A stretch of 64,000 nt of DNA from CAWAQA01 sp963784065 (lineage in GTDB: Bacteria > Acidobacteriota > Vicinamibacteria > Vicinamibacterales > UBA2999), in contig CAWAQA010000008.1 of assembly GCA_963784065.1 (NCBI GenBank), positions 62,001 through 126,000 on the forward strand. The letters run 5' to 3'. Position numbers and translations under genes: made by a program. Below are positions 17,164 to 27,172 of the stretch, one piece after another. Numbering within the stretch: the first letter of the stretch is position 1; each line of letters begins with the position of its first letter. The notes beneath the pieces were generated by a model. It worked only from the letters and a program-made list of their open reading frames with translations, did not search any database and was not told the origin of the DNA.

Positions 17164-18828
17164 TCAGCAGCCGCTGGCGTCCCAGATCCGGCGGATCGCC
17201 GGAGGCAGTGCGTCGTACGGCTGGTCGACGATGCGCTGGTAGGCACGCGGCCAACAAGGATTCAGGTTCTGCAGCGACCGGTCGTCGTCCCATTTGCGCC
17301 AGACCTTCTCGAACCAGCCCGGGATGACCTCGCGCGCGTGGCCGAACGTCGTGATCTTGCGCAGGATCTGCGCGTCGCTTCGCGCGTAGCTCATATGGTG
17401 GAACACGGCGATCGACAGCGGCAGCGTCACGTGCCGTTCCGCCTCATAGGTCCGGTTCTCCACGAACCGGCCCGTACCCGTCCGCACGAACACAGCCGCG
17501 GTAATCGCCTCCGGCGGCTCCACCCGGTGCCGGTACGACTTCCAGTAGGTGAAGCATCTCAGACGCCAGCAATCGACCTGCGGGTTCTCGCGCACGATCG
17601 CCATGGCGCGCTGCAGCTGGCCGGGGTCGTAGACCTCGTCGGCGTCCAGCACGAAGCAGTACTCCACGCCCGCTTCCGCGATCAGGCGGAGCCCTTCGTT
17701 CCGCTGCGACGCCTCATCGGGCCAACGGCCCTCGACGACGCGAATCTTTCCTTCCGGATCGTCGATCGCGCGGATGCGCGCGATGACCGGCGCCTGGTCG
17801 GTCGCCTCGCCGTTCCACGGCGTGTCGCTCACGAGGAACCAGATGGAGTCGCAGGCGCCGTACACCGATTCGATCGCCGGCGCCAGCCATGAATCGTCTT
17901 CGTAGACACAGCAGACGGCGGCAAACCGTGCAGCGCGCTGGCGTGCGACCAACGCATCGATGGAGGGATGCGACCGCAGATGCCTCACGATGCGCGTGAA
18001 CTCGCGCTGCTCCAGGAGCCGCGACAGCGTCGCGTCCGAGCGAAACAGGTTCCAGTCGCCGCGGATGAACGCGTAGGTCAGCGCGGCGCCCCATTTCTCC
18101 TCGAATGCGCGCTTGTACAGCGCGTCCCGTTCCCGCTGCTGCGCCGTGGTTTCGGGGCCGCGCCAGGTGGACTTGCCCTGGAAGTGCAGGACATACGATC
18201 CGAGCGCAAACTCCTGCGGGATACTGGCAATCCACGCCCGGATGGCGTAATCGCGGTCTTCGCCGCCGCCTCGCCCGAAGCGCTCGTCGAAGTCGCCCAC
18301 GACCTCGTACACCGTCCGCGGAATCTTGATGCAGAAGAAGGCCACCGAGCTGACCGTGCGGTAGCCGCTGTGCGTGGCGCGGTGGTGGCGGGCAATGGCG
18401 TCGAGATCGGCCTCGTGGCCGGCGTATTCGGGCAGGTCCATCGCCGGCTGCGGCGCAAAGCCGCCCGAGCGGTGCGCAACCTGGGCGTTGGAGACGGGCG
18501 ACATCAACGATCGGCGATCGGCGAGGAGCGGCTCCAGCCACCCACTCGTGAACACGAGATCGTTGTTCAGCAGGAACAGATCGGCGCCGAGCTCCCGCGC
18601 CTTCGCGAGCAGCAGATTGGCGTTGGTTGCGAAGCCCTGGGGCGTTTCCGGCCTGATCACCGTGACGCGATCGGCCGGGACGTCAGGCGGCAGCACGAAG
18701 TCGCCGTCGTTGTCGATGAGGACGAACCTGGCACACTGGTCCGCAGGGGTGTGCGCGAAGAACGATCGCAGCGCCACCGGCGTGTAGTCGCGCGATGCCG
18801 ACGTCGTGATCATGCCAAACACGTTCAC
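17164..18828 (-). CDS. Large glycosyltransferase with two GT2-like domains
   Basis: 554 residues from the GTG at 18828, which has GGAGG eight bases upstream. The first half is a GT2 domain (FVLIDNDGDF, LFLLNNDLVFTSGW, VYEVVGDFDERFGRGGGEDRD), the second half a shorter GT2-like domain (GVEYCFVLDADEVYDPGQL with DxD). It lies 9 bases upstream of the GT2-TPR-GT4 gene. Both probably act on glycans of the flagellum or cell surface; acceptor unknown. Confidence 0.75.
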   Translation of the reverse strand: MNVFGMITTSASRDYTPVALRSFFAHTPADQCARFVLIDNDGDFVLPPDVPADRVTVIRPETPQGFATNANLLLAKARELGADLFLLNNDLVFTSGWLEPLLADRRSLMSPVSNAQVAHRSGGFAPQPAMDLPEYAGHEADLDAIARHHRATHSGYRTVSSVAFFCIKIPRTVYEVVGDFDERFGRGGGEDRDYAIRAWIASIPQEFALGSYVLHFQGKSTWRGPETTAQQRERDALYKRAFEEKWGAALTYAFIRGDWNLFRSDATLSRLLEQREFTRIVRHLRSHPSIDALVARQRAARFAAVCCVYEDDSWLAPAIESVYGACDSIWFLVSDTPWNGEATDQAPVIARIRAIDDPEGKIRVVEGRWPDEASQRNEGLRLIAEAGVEYCFVLDADEVYDPGQLQRAMAIVRENPQVDCWRLRCFTYWKSYRHRVEPPEAITAAVFVRTGTGRFVENRTYEAERHVTLPLSIAVFHHMSYARSDAQILRKITTFGHAREVIPGWFEKVWRKWDDDRSLQNLNPCWPRAYQRIVDQPYDALPPAIRRIWDASGC

Positions 18829-18928
18829 AAGGCCTCCGCCACGTCGAGGAACCGACACGCCCGGCCGCCAGGCCGAGCGCGTCGCGCTGCCGCCTGCGAT
18901 CTGTGCCGCGTTTCCCGAGGGATGATGT

Positions 18929-19892
18929 CTACGAAGCGGCGATAAAGCGAGAAGCTTGCCAGCGCTCGCGGCGGGCGGCGATGAACGTGGCCCTGCGGCC
19001 GAATCCCATCGCGGCGTAGAGCCGCCGGGCGGACTCATTCCGCTCGCCCACGAGCAATGTGAGCTCCTTCTTGCCGGCCGCCGCCGCGCACGCGGCTGCG
19101 TCCCGGACCAGGCGCGATGCGAGGCCGCGGCTGCGGCAATCGGGCCGCACGGCGACCTGCGCGAGGTGGGCCGTGGTGGGCGACACCGAGGTGACGAGGA
19201 CCGCGCCGTGCAGGCCGTCGTCGCCGCGCGCCAGGCGCGTCAGGCTCGTGTCGAAGACGCCGCAGCCCGCCTGCTCGACGAGGCCGGTCACGTATTTCTC
19301 CCAGTTGCCGGCAGGCGCGAAGTGAAGGCCGGCGTCACGCGTATATGACGCCTCGAACAGCGCGGCCACCGCTTCGAGGTCGCCGTCGCGCCAGGTGTCC
19401 GGCGCGGGGACAGGATGATCTTCCGGCTGAAGCCGGACGCCACCGCTGTCGAACTGGTGCTGGACGCCGGCGGCGCGGAACGGCAGCGACAGATAGTAAA
19501 AGGGTTCGACCTCGAACCCGATGGTCCGCCAGGGCCGCAGCCAGCCCGGGCGCACGTTCGAGCACGAAGCAGGCCGTCGCCTCGACGGCCGGCTGCTCGC
19601 TGCCGTGCAGGACGCCATCGAGCAGCAGGCGGGTCGCCGCATCGGAGTCCGCGACGAGCCCTCCGATGTGCGCCGTGCCGTCGTCAACGACGTAGAACGT
19701 CCAGCCATGGACGCGGCCGGAACCGTCGACGGCAAGAAAGCCGGGCAGGCCGCGCGCGAAACGCGCCTGCTCCACGGTCGCCCAGGTCCACGCCGTGTCC
19801 CAGGACAAGCCGTCCAGCCAGTGCTGCCGCTCGCGCTCGTAGCACTCATGCAGGGCCGCCGGATCGGCATCACGCCAATCGCGGAGGATCAT
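18929..19892 (-). CDS. Tandem GNAT N-acetyltransferase (one frame break)
   Basis: About 320 residues after skipping one base near 19535. The N-terminal half (ILRDWRDADPAALHECYERE, FYVVDDGTAHIGGL) and the C-terminal half (DLEAVAALFEASY, LAQVAVRPDCRSRGLASRLV, ERNESARRLYAAMGF) each look like a GNAT fold; only the second has a full acetyl-CoA loop (RPDCRSRGLA). Its ATG overlaps the csrA stop, so it is co-translated with csrA. It could acetylate an amino sugar of the nonulosonate pathway or a protein; the substrate is unknown. Confidence 0.7.
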
Positions 19893-20122
19893 GCCCCTTT
19901 TTGTCTGAGGCGCTGGGCCACCGCGCCGAGGTCCTGCGGCGCCGCCGCGGCCTTCTGGTTGGCCTCGCGGATCTGGTCGTAGATTTCCTTGCGGTGCACC
20001 GCCACCTCGGGCGGGGCCACGACGCCGAGGCGCACGCCGTCACGACCGATGCGCAGCACCTCGATGGAGATGCCGTCGCCGATCATGATCGTCTCGCGCC
20101 GCCTTCTCGTGAAGACGAGCAT
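19889..20122 (-). CDS. csrA: Translational regulator CsrA
   Basis: 77 residues. MLVFTRRRRETIMIGDGI and VLRIGRDGVRLGVVAPPEV are the beta-strand core; VHRKEIYDQI contains the RNA-binding Arg. The C-terminal tail is about 15 residues longer than in E. coli. Located 3 bases after fliW, as in Bacillus. It is expected to repress flagellin translation by binding the GGA sites at 9966-10004. Confidence 0.93.
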   Translation of the reverse strand: MLVFTRRRRETIMIGDGISIEVLRIGRDGVRLGVVAPPEVAVHRKEIYDQIREANQKAAAAPQDLGAVAQRLRQKGA

Positions 20123-20125
20123 GGC

Positions 20126-20581
20126 TTACTCGCCTTCAGAGATGACGTGGCGCAGCGGATACACGCAGTCGTGCGGCACGACCTGCTGTCCGATCATGCG
20201 ATTCGGGTTGATCACCACGGGCGCACGCAGGTTCGCCGTGATCGTGCCGTCCAGCTCGATGGTGACGAGCACCAGCCACAGGAGCGTCGCGGCGTCGGCG
20301 ACGCCGAGCCGATGACGGTCCGCCTGGCTCAACTCGCACCGGTATTCCGGCAGGACCCGCCGCGGATCGATCACCAGGAACGAGGCCGCCGGCCCCTCGA
20401 CCGCCTTGAGCAACTGCAGCGGACCGAGGACGTCGTTCTGCATCAGCACGAAGCTGCGGCACGCCTCGAAACCGGGGAGCCCGGTGGGAAATCTGACGGC
20501 GTCCCGCGCAATTTCGGGGAGAATCTCTTCGGTGACCGTCTGAAGCCGTTCTATGGGACGAGTGCTCAGAAGTGGTGTCAT
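20126..20581 (-). CDS. fliW: Flagellar assembly factor FliW (CsrA antagonist)
   Basis: 151 residues. FPTGLPGFEACRSFVLMQ and FLVIDPRRVLPEY, then NLRAPVVINPNRMIGQQVV, are the conserved FliW segments. FliW binds either flagellin or CsrA and relieves CsrA repression when flagellin is depleted by export. Its ATG overlaps the flgL stop; csrA follows after 3 bases. Confidence 0.93.
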   Translation of the reverse strand: MTPLLSTRPIERLQTVTEEILPEIARDAVRFPTGLPGFEACRSFVLMQNDVLGPLQLLKAVEGPAASFLVIDPRRVLPEYRCELSQADRHRLGVADAATLLWLVLVTIELDGTITANLRAPVVINPNRMIGQQVVPHDCVYPLRHVISEGE

Positions 20582-21481
20582 TTCAAGTAATCCAGGAGCG
20601 ACACGCGGGTCGCGCTGCTGACCGCGCCCAGGGCCGCTTGGTAGGCGGTCTGGGCGTTGGCCATGTTCGTGATTGCCTCCGCCATGTTCGTCGACTCGAG
20701 CTTCGCGAGGCGCTCGTTGCTCGAGAGTTTCATCTGCTGCAGCCGCAGCTTCTGCGAGTCGATCTCGTTCATGTCGTTGCCCAGGCGGCTCTGTGCCCCC
20801 GAGGCGCGGGTGAACGCCCGCTCCAGCGCGTTCATCCCGGTTGTCACGCCGGCTTCGTCACCGGACGATCACCGCCGCCATCAGGTCGTCCATGGCGTCG
20901 AACAGATGCACGGCATCGCCGCCCTGCGCGATGGTGTTGCCGTCGAACGCCATCGTCACCACGCGGCCGTCGCCGATCTCCACCTCGAGCTCGGTCGTGC
21001 TGCCCGCGTACGGGTTGACCGCACCGCCGCCGCCCTCGGTATAGGGAGGTGTGGTGGAGTTGGCGCCAGCGAACACGTACGTGCCCTGGAACGACGTGTT
21101 GAAGTTGTCGAGCAGCGCCGAACGGATGCCGCGCAGCTCCTCGGCGACCGCGGCGCGCTGCTCCGTGGTCTTGGTGCTGCCGCGGCCGTTCATCGCCACC
21201 GACTGCGCCTTGGTCAGCATCTCGACGATGTCGGACAACACGGTGTCGACGACGGTGAGGCGCGACGCCACGCCATCGGCGGTGCGTGTGTACTGCTCGA
21301 TCGCGCCGAGCGAGTTGCGTTCCGCCACCGAGCTCGAGGCTGCCGTCGGATCGTCGCTCACCTTGTTCAAGCGCTTGCCGGTCGCCACCTGCCGCTGCGC
21401 CTCGATGAGGCGCTCCGAGGCAATGTCGATGCCGGCGGCGCCGTCGCGGTACTGGCTGTTGAACGTGATTCGCATGCTCAT
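20578..21481 (-). CDS. flgL: Hook-filament junction protein FlgL (one frame break)
   Basis: About 300 residues. The start MRITFNSQYRDGAAGID and the RQVATGKRLNKVSDDPTAAS motif are the flagellin-like N-terminal D0/D1; the C-terminal part RLQQMKLSSNERLAKLESTN and TAYQAALGAVS is the matching helix. Frames join near 20855 after removal of one base, turning a premature stop into V-S-G-D-E-A-G. Upstream gene flgK ends 10 bases before. Confidence 0.85.
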
Positions 21482-21491
21482 GGGTCAGGTC

Positions 21492-22881
21492 CTATCGGGC
21501 GACACTCTGCAGCAGCATCCCGATCGTCTGGTCGATCACGCTGAAGAACCGCGCGTTCGCCTCGAAGGCGCGCTGGAACTTGAGCAGGTGCATCGCTTCC
21601 TCATCGAGCGACACGCCCGACACCTGATCGCGGAGCGAATCGACCTGCGACACGATGGCCGCGCGGCTGGCGCTCTCGTCGGTCGCTGACTTGGTGTCGC
21701 GCGCCACGCGGTACACCAGCTGGCCCCAGGCGTCGGAGAGCGTGGCCGTGTTGCCGTTCAGCACCGGCTGCTCGCGCAGCGCCACGATGGCGCGCGCGGT
21801 CTGGTTGTCGCCGCCGTTGGCGATGCCAGCCGCGGCGATGAGCCGCGAGTCGGCGGCGACGGCGGTATCCACGATGAGCGCCGCGGCCGCGCCCGCGGTT
21901 CCGACCGGCGCCGTGGAGAACGCGAAGAGATCGCCGGCGGCGACGCCCGACTGATCGAAGCCGGCGGTGTGGATCGTATTGACCTGGTCCGCCACCTCGA
22001 ACGCGAGGTCGTCGAGGCGTGACTGATAGTCGGGGATGTTGACGTCGCGCACCTGCAGCAGGCCGCCCAGCTTGCCTCCGGTGATCTCGGAGGTGACGGT
22101 GCTGCCGTTGACGCCCAGCGCGGCATAGCCGGAGGGCGCGGTGCTGGTCACGACGATGTCGGTACTGTGAATCGCCGATCACCAGCGGCCGGCCGTTGCC
22201 GATCGTGATGTCGACGCCGCCCTCGGGCCGGTCCAGGACCTGGATGTCGACCAGTTCGGAGAGCTGGCGCACGAGGCGCGTCTGGTCGTCGCGCAGGTGC
22301 AGCGACGACTCGAGCGAGGGCGAGGCGGCGATGCTCGTATTCATCGCCCGGATCTGGTCCGTCAGGCTGTTGATCTCCTCGGTCGTGCTCCTCACCTGCC
22401 GGTCGGCGTCGCGGCGGGCGGAGTCGAGACGGGACGCCATGTTCCGGAACGCGTCGGCCAGCGCTCCCGCCTGCAGGAGGACGTCCTGGCGAACGGTGGC
22501 CGACACGGGCGCCTCGGCCAGCCGCGCGAACGAGTCGTAGAAGTTCTGGAGCGACTTGTCGATTGACGATCCGGGAGTACCCAGGGCTGCTTCCACGACG
22601 CTCAAAGCGTCGGCCATCGCGGCCTCACGGTGCTGGGCCGGAACTTCCTGCTGAATCCGGGTCTCGAGCAGCCGATCGCGCAGCGCGCGGACGCCGACCA
22701 CGTTGACGCCACGGCCGGCGGTGCCGGCGCCGTCAGGCGCGAGGGCGGCCAGGTCGATGGTGCGCCGCGAATAGCCGGGGGTGTTGACGTTGGCGATGTT
22801 CTGCCCGGCCACGTCGAGCCCGTAGCGTTGGGCGTCGAGCGCGCGGGATGCCGACGTGAGACTGGTAAACAGATTCGACAC
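21492..22881 (-). CDS. flgK: Hook-filament junction protein FlgK (one frame break)
   Basis: About 462 residues. LDVAGQNIANVNTPGYSRR is the rod/hook family N-terminal motif; the end LKFQRAFEANARFFSVIDQT is the C-terminal counterpart. Near 22165 the frame changes (+1), resuming as D-I-V-V-T-S-T-A-P-S. Overlaps the tail of flgN by none but lies only 2 bases from it, consistent with co-translation. Confidence 0.88.
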
Positions 22882-22883
22882 GG

Positions 22884-23243
22884 CTAGACCCTCTGGGTGA
22901 AGCCGCGGCCGGTCAGCGCCGCTGCCGCCGTGCGAACGGGTTCGTACCCGAGCTGCCCCCCGTGGGCGTCCAGGCTGATGCGAACGAAGTCGGAGAGTCC
23001 AACGCCCAGGCGCCGGCAGCGCAGCAACGCCGCGGCGGCCGCTTCGAGCTCGCGCCGGAACACGCCGCGCTCGGCCGGGTCCACGGACGCCAGCGACGGC
23101 AGCGCCTGCAGCGCCCCCTGGAGCGCGGTGTCAGCGGCCAGCAACCGGTCGAGGTCCGCCGCGGCAAGAGCCATCGCGGTGTCCTCGAGCGCTGTCCGAA
23201 GGCGCGAAACGGCGGTCAGGTTCCCCTGGGGGGAATGGCTCAT
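22884..23243 (-). CDS. flgN: FlgN-like chaperone for FlgK/FlgL
   Basis: 119 residues from the ATG at 23243 (AGGAA upstream). Helical protein: LEDTAMALAAADLDRLLAAD, ELEAAAAALLRCRRLGVGLS. Sequence conservation in FlgN is low; the call rests on length, helical pattern and the flgM-flgN-flgK-flgL order. Confidence 0.7.
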   Translation of the reverse strand: MSHSPQGNLTAVSRLRTALEDTAMALAAADLDRLLAADTALQGALQALPSLASVDPAERGVFRRELEAAAAALLRCRRLGVGLSDFVRISLDAHGGQLGYEPVRTAAAALTGRGFTQRV

Positions 23244-23244
23244 A

Positions 23245-23556
23245 TCATTCCTTGAGCAGATCGTCGATGATGCGATCCGCGAGCCGCCCGCTGTCATTGC
23301 CGATCTCCCCGGCAGCGAGCTTCTGTTTCATGGCTTCGACAACGTCCGCGCGCACCGGCTGCGCCTCGGTGGTCGCCTTCAGCGCGGCCGCGAGCAGCTT
23401 GGCGTCCGAGGACACCTCCACGCGGTCGGAGGTCGCCGCGCCAGGCAGGTCGCTCTTCCGGGCAACCCGCTTCTCGGCCACCTTCTGCGCGGCTTCGGTG
23501 GACTTGGCGGCCTCGGTGTCCTGCGTCGAACGATTCAGGTCGATTTTCATCGTCAT
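23245..23556 (-). CDS. flgM: Anti-sigma-28 factor FlgM
   Basis: 103 residues, unstructured Ala/Lys-rich first half (AAQKVAEKRVARKSD) and a C-terminal sigma-binding helix region ending RLADRIIDDLLKE. Start is at 23556 or at Met3. The 144 bases upstream contain degenerate copies of CTCAGTCGTCAGGG and ATTCCTGATTCCCG and no promoter I can recognise. It should hold FliA inactive until the hook is complete. Confidence 0.8.
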   Translation of the reverse strand: MTMKIDLNRSTQDTEAAKSTEAAQKVAEKRVARKSDLPGAATSDRVEVSSDAKLLAAALKATTEAQPVRADVVEAMKQKLAAGEIGNDSGRLADRIIDDLLKE

Positions 23557-23700
23557 ACTCCGGAGATAAGGGCTCAGTCGTCAGGGTCCAGGGCTCAGTC
23601 TGATTGGCTGATTCCTGATTCCCGATTCCCGAGGCCTTCCCCAATGCCTACCTACAGGCAGTCTACGTCCTGTGTGGAATCGGCATCCTCCGCAGGTTCT

Positions 23701-24672
23701 TTATTCCGTCGATCTCCCGGTGCGGTGCTCGTCCATTCCGGGGGGCAGCGCCCGCCCGGCCGTATCGGCGCTGGCCCACTGCTGCGGCGCCACGCGCCGT
23801 CCGTCGCGGCCAATCACCTCGAAGTGCAAGTGTGTGCCGGTCGCCCGGCCGCTCTTCCCCGCGCGACCGACCGGTTCCCCGGCACCTACCTGGTCGCCTT
23901 TCCGGACGAGGACGGCCGAGAGATGCGCATATCGGGTCCGCGTTCCGTCCTGGTGTTCCACGACGACGCTGGTGCCGTAGCCGCCCTGCTCGCCGCTGAA
24001 CACCACTTGTCCCGCGCCAGCGGCCTGTACTTCCTGTCCGTAGGCCGCGCGCAGGTCCACACCCTGGTGGAACTTCATCCTGTTGGTGAAGGGATCGCGC
24101 CGCCAGCCAAAGGCCGACGTCACTTCACCTTCCACTGGACGCACGATGTGTGCCGCCGGCTCGTGCATATCTGTGAAGGCCGCCACTGGAGTCACGGCGA
24201 CCGCTGCCGATTCCGTGGTGGGCGTCACAGGTGCCGCCGCCGGGCGTCCGGGCACCAGACCCGGTGTGATGGCGTCGCGAGACGGGGCGACGAGACCGGG
24301 GTCGATCGCCGAAATGAGCCGCTCCTGGGACACCAGGCCGGGCATGGATTCCGGCTGCGGGTGCATCTGGTCGAATGCCCCGAGCAGCTGGTCCTGCAGG
24401 CCCATGCCCTTCGTGCGCGCCAGGTGCGAGGCGAGCTCCACGTCGATCGTCTCGAACAGCGACTCGGCGCCAAGCGTGTCGCGCTCGTCGCCCTCGTCCC
24501 ACGAGCCGGCCTTCCGCATGTCGCGCAGCATCTGCACCAGCAGCATCGACTCGAACTCCGCCGCAATCCGCTTCAGGCGCTCGCGGTCGGGGGCGGTGGT
24601 CTGCCCGTCCTTCTGTCCGCTCGCCGCGGCGATGCGCGCGCGCTCGACGATGCCGGCGACGTCGAGGCTCAC
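23701..24672 (-). CDS. flgJ: FlgJ-type rod-binding domain fused to an M23 (LytM) peptidase
   Basis: 323 residues from a GTG overlapping the flgI stop (GTGA). Residues about 20-110 are the rod-binding domain (RIAAEFESMLLVQMLRDMRK, LFETIDVELASHLARTKGMG). The C-terminal 150 residues are a zinc metallopeptidase: MKFHQGVDLRAAYG (first His/Asp), YAHLSAVLVRKGDQV, and ATGTHLHFEV (HxH). In Salmonella FlgJ the second domain is a glucosaminidase; here an endopeptidase would open peptidoglycan for the rod. No classical signal peptide, as expected for type III export. Confidence 0.85.
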   Translation of the reverse strand: MSLDVAGIVERARIAAASGQKDGQTTAPDRERLKRIAAEFESMLLVQMLRDMRKAGSWDEGDERDTLGAESLFETIDVELASHLARTKGMGLQDQLLGAFDQMHPQPESMPGLVSQERLISAIDPGLVAPSRDAITPGLVPGRPAAAPVTPTTESAAVAVTPVAAFTDMHEPAAHIVRPVEGEVTSAFGWRRDPFTNRMKFHQGVDLRAAYGQEVQAAGAGQVVFSGEQGGYGTSVVVEHQDGTRTRYAHLSAVLVRKGDQVGAGEPVGRAGKSGRATGTHLHFEVIGRDGRRVAPQQWASADTAGRALPPGMDEHRTGRSTE

Positions 24673-25784
24673 AGGATCACGATCTCCGCGCGCAGGGCCC
24701 CGGCGGCCTTGAGCGCCTGCATCACCGCGATGATGTCGCGCGGCGTGACGCCGAGCAGGTTCAGGGCGCGCACGACGTCGGCCAGCGTCGCGCCGGCGTC
24801 GAGCGTGACCAGCTGCGCGTCGCCCTCGTTCACGTCGAGCTCGGTCTGCGGCGTCACGGTGGTCTGGCCGCCCGACATCGGCGCCGGCTGCGAGACGTCG
24901 AACTGCGTCGAGATGCGGACGGACAGGTTGCCGTGGGCGACCGCGGCCGTCCCGAGGCGCACATCGCCGCCCATGACGACGGTCCCGGTGCGCTCGTTGA
25001 TCACCACCCGCGCCGCGACGTCGAGAGAGACGGGCAGCGGCTCGATGCGGGCAATCAGCTCGGGCAGCGTGGCCCGGAACTCCTGCGGCACCTGCACGGC
25101 CACCGACCCGGCGTCGATCACGCGCGCCGCCTCGGTGCCGAGCTCCATGTTGATGGCGCGCGCGATGCGCGTCGCCGACGTGAAGTCGGGCTCGTAGAGC
25201 GAGAACTGCAGGACGTCGCCGGTCGGCGGTGTCCAGCGCTTCGCCTCCTGGATCATCCCGCCATTCGGCACGCGGCCGACGGTCAGGTGATTCACCTGCA
25301 CGCCGTTGTCGCCGTTGCCGGCGCCGAAGCCGCCGAGCGTGAGCGGGCCCTGCGCGAGCGCGACGACGCGGCCATCGGGTCCGCGCAGCGGCGTCGGCAT
25401 CAGCGTGCCGCCCTGGAGACTGCGCGCGTCGCCGATCGACGAGGCGGTCACATCGAGCCGGCCGCCGGTCTGCGAATACGGACCCAGCTGCGCCGTCACC
25501 ATCACGGCGGCGATGTTCTCGACCTTCATCTCGCCGGGCGCCACCGCGATGCCGAAGCGCTCCAGCATGTTCGCCAGCGTCTGCGCGGAGAAGATCGTCT
25601 GGCGGCGGTCGCCGGTCTTGTTCAGGCCGACGACGAGGCCGTAGCCGATGAGCGGCGTCTGCGCCGCACCCTGGATCGCGGCGACGTCCTTCAGCCGCGC
25701 CGAGCCGGCGGGTGCGTCGATCTGCGCCGCCGCCGGCGCCACCGCCACGGCCACGAGCGTGAATGCCATCAGGAGCTGCTTCAT
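24669..25784 (-). CDS. flgI: Flagellar P-ring protein FlgI
   Basis: 371 residues with an N-terminal signal peptide (MKQLLMAFTLVAVAVAPAAA). RLKDVAAIQGAAQTPLIGYG, GLVVGLNKTGD and VTASSIGDARSLQGGTL are conserved P-ring segments. It assembles the ring in the periplasm around the rod. Intact frame. Between flgH and flgJ, its usual place. Confidence 0.95.
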   Translation of the reverse strand: MKQLLMAFTLVAVAVAPAAAQIDAPAGSARLKDVAAIQGAAQTPLIGYGLVVGLNKTGDRRQTIFSAQTLANMLERFGIAVAPGEMKVENIAAVMVTAQLGPYSQTGGRLDVTASSIGDARSLQGGTLMPTPLRGPDGRVVALAQGPLTLGGFGAGNGDNGVQVNHLTVGRVPNGGMIQEAKRWTPPTGDVLQFSLYEPDFTSATRIARAINMELGTEAARVIDAGSVAVQVPQEFRATLPELIARIEPLPVSLDVAARVVINERTGTVVMGGDVRLGTAAVAHGNLSVRISTQFDVSQPAPMSGGQTTVTPQTELDVNEGDAQLVTLDAGATLADVVRALNLLGVTPRDIIAVMQALKAAGALRAEIVIL

Positions 25785-25787
25785 GAC

Positions 25788-26469
25788 CTAGAACACCTTG
25801 TTCATGATGCGGACGAGCAACCCGGGCTCCAGGTTGTCCTTGATCAGGCCGCGGCCGAAGTAGCGGATCCGCATCTGCCCGACCGCCGTCGACGGCACGA
25901 CGTTGCCCGGCCCGATGTCCGCCGTGCGGACGACGCCGGTCAGCACCAGAATCTGGCGGTCGCCGTTGATGCCGATCTCGCGCACGCCTTCGAGCGCCAG
26001 GTCGCCGTTCGGCAGCACTTCCACCACCCGCGCCGTCAGCGCCGCGGTGAGCGAGCCCGAGCGCGCCGTGCTGCCGCTCCCCTCGAACTGCGTGTTGGAG
26101 TTGGCCGCGGCCAGGCTCGACGGGTCGAGCCAGCCCGGGAACTTCGACTCCAGGCCGAACAGGTTGGTCACCGACGCGCTGCAGGCTGCTGTCCTTGTCG
26201 AGCGCCGAATCCGCGGACCCCTGCGCCGTCACCAGCTCGGAGACGCGGACCGTCACCAGGTCGTTCAGGCGCCGCGCCCGCAGGTCGTCGTTCAGCCCGC
26301 TCATCCACAGCGAGTCGTTCGTCGGCTTCACCGCCGTGTGGCGCGCCGATTCGAGATAGTGGTGCAGCAGCTCGTCGTAGTTGTCACTCGGCACCGGCAC
26401 GACCGACACCGTCTTCGCGCCGCAGGCGGTGGTCGCCAGCATCGCCATCGCTAACAGGACCTTCTTCAC
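25788..26469 (-). CDS. flgH: Flagellar L-ring lipoprotein FlgH (one frame break)
   Basis: About 226 residues from a GTG overlapping the flgA stop. KKVLLAMAMLATTAC is a lipoprotein signal with Cys at the lipobox. NDLVTVRVSELVTAQGSADS and FEGSGSTARSGSLTA, then ARVVEVLPNGDLALEGVREI match FlgH. Frame change near 26170, restored by skipping one base. An L-ring implies an outer membrane. Confidence 0.88.
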
Positions 26470-27166
26470 TGCAATACCTCGACCTTCGCCTGGCCCGTAA
26501 TCCGGGCTCGCACCGGGCGCCCGTTCGGGCGCGGCGTGACTCGGATGATGTCTCCGCGCTGGCCGCTGCTCGAGGCCGTGGCGGCGCCCGACACCTGAAC
26601 GGCGCCGACCGTCGCGGTGACGGTCACCACGTCGCCTGACTTCACCAGCGGCGGCACGTCGAGCACCATCGATGGTGAGCGCCTCACCCGCCGCGATGTT
26701 GCGCCGCGCTTTCAGGCCGACGATTTCTTCCACCGTCGGCAGTCGCGTGAGCGCCACCGACGGCCACTCGTCGTCCACCATCTCGATGTCGGAGTCGGTG
26801 AGCGCCTCGTCGCGCGCGATCGCCCGCGCCGCGCGCGGATGCGGACCGCTGACGAGGACGGTGGCGACCGCGACGCCGACGCGCCTGCGGCCGGCCATGA
26901 GGATGAACCGCACCGCCTGGCCGGCGCGGGCGCCGGGATCGGGCAGGGCCTGGAGGCCCTGCTGCGCCCTGACGCTGGTCTCGAGTCCGGTGACCGCCAC
27001 CGCGGCGTCCGTCGCCCACGCGCCGCGCGACCGCCTGCTCGATGGCGTCGATCGGCGTCACCGCCACCGGTGCCGCGAACGCGGCGCGCGCGATGGCCAT
27101 CAGGACGGCCATGACGAACACCACCAGAATGACTCGGCCATAGATCTCCGTGAGACTCGTGTTCAT
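26466..27166 (-). CDS. flgA: P-ring assembly chaperone FlgA (two frame breaks)
   Basis: About 232 residues. A signal/anchor segment (VILVVFVMAVLMAIARAAFA) opens the first frame; the SAF-like middle (ALTRLPTVEEIVGLKARRNI AAGEALTID) lies in the second; the end (VLDVPPLVKSGDVVTVTATV, GDIIRVTPRPNGRPVRARI) in the third. Breaks are near 27015 and 26688, both +1. It helps FlgI polymerise in the periplasm. Confidence 0.8.
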
Positions 27167-27172
27167 CGCCGA

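Noticed and set aside
23701..27000. Single 1099-codon minus-strand protein
   Set aside because: It is three genes (flgJ, flgH and flgA parts) that happen to share a frame, with shadow sequence of flgI between.
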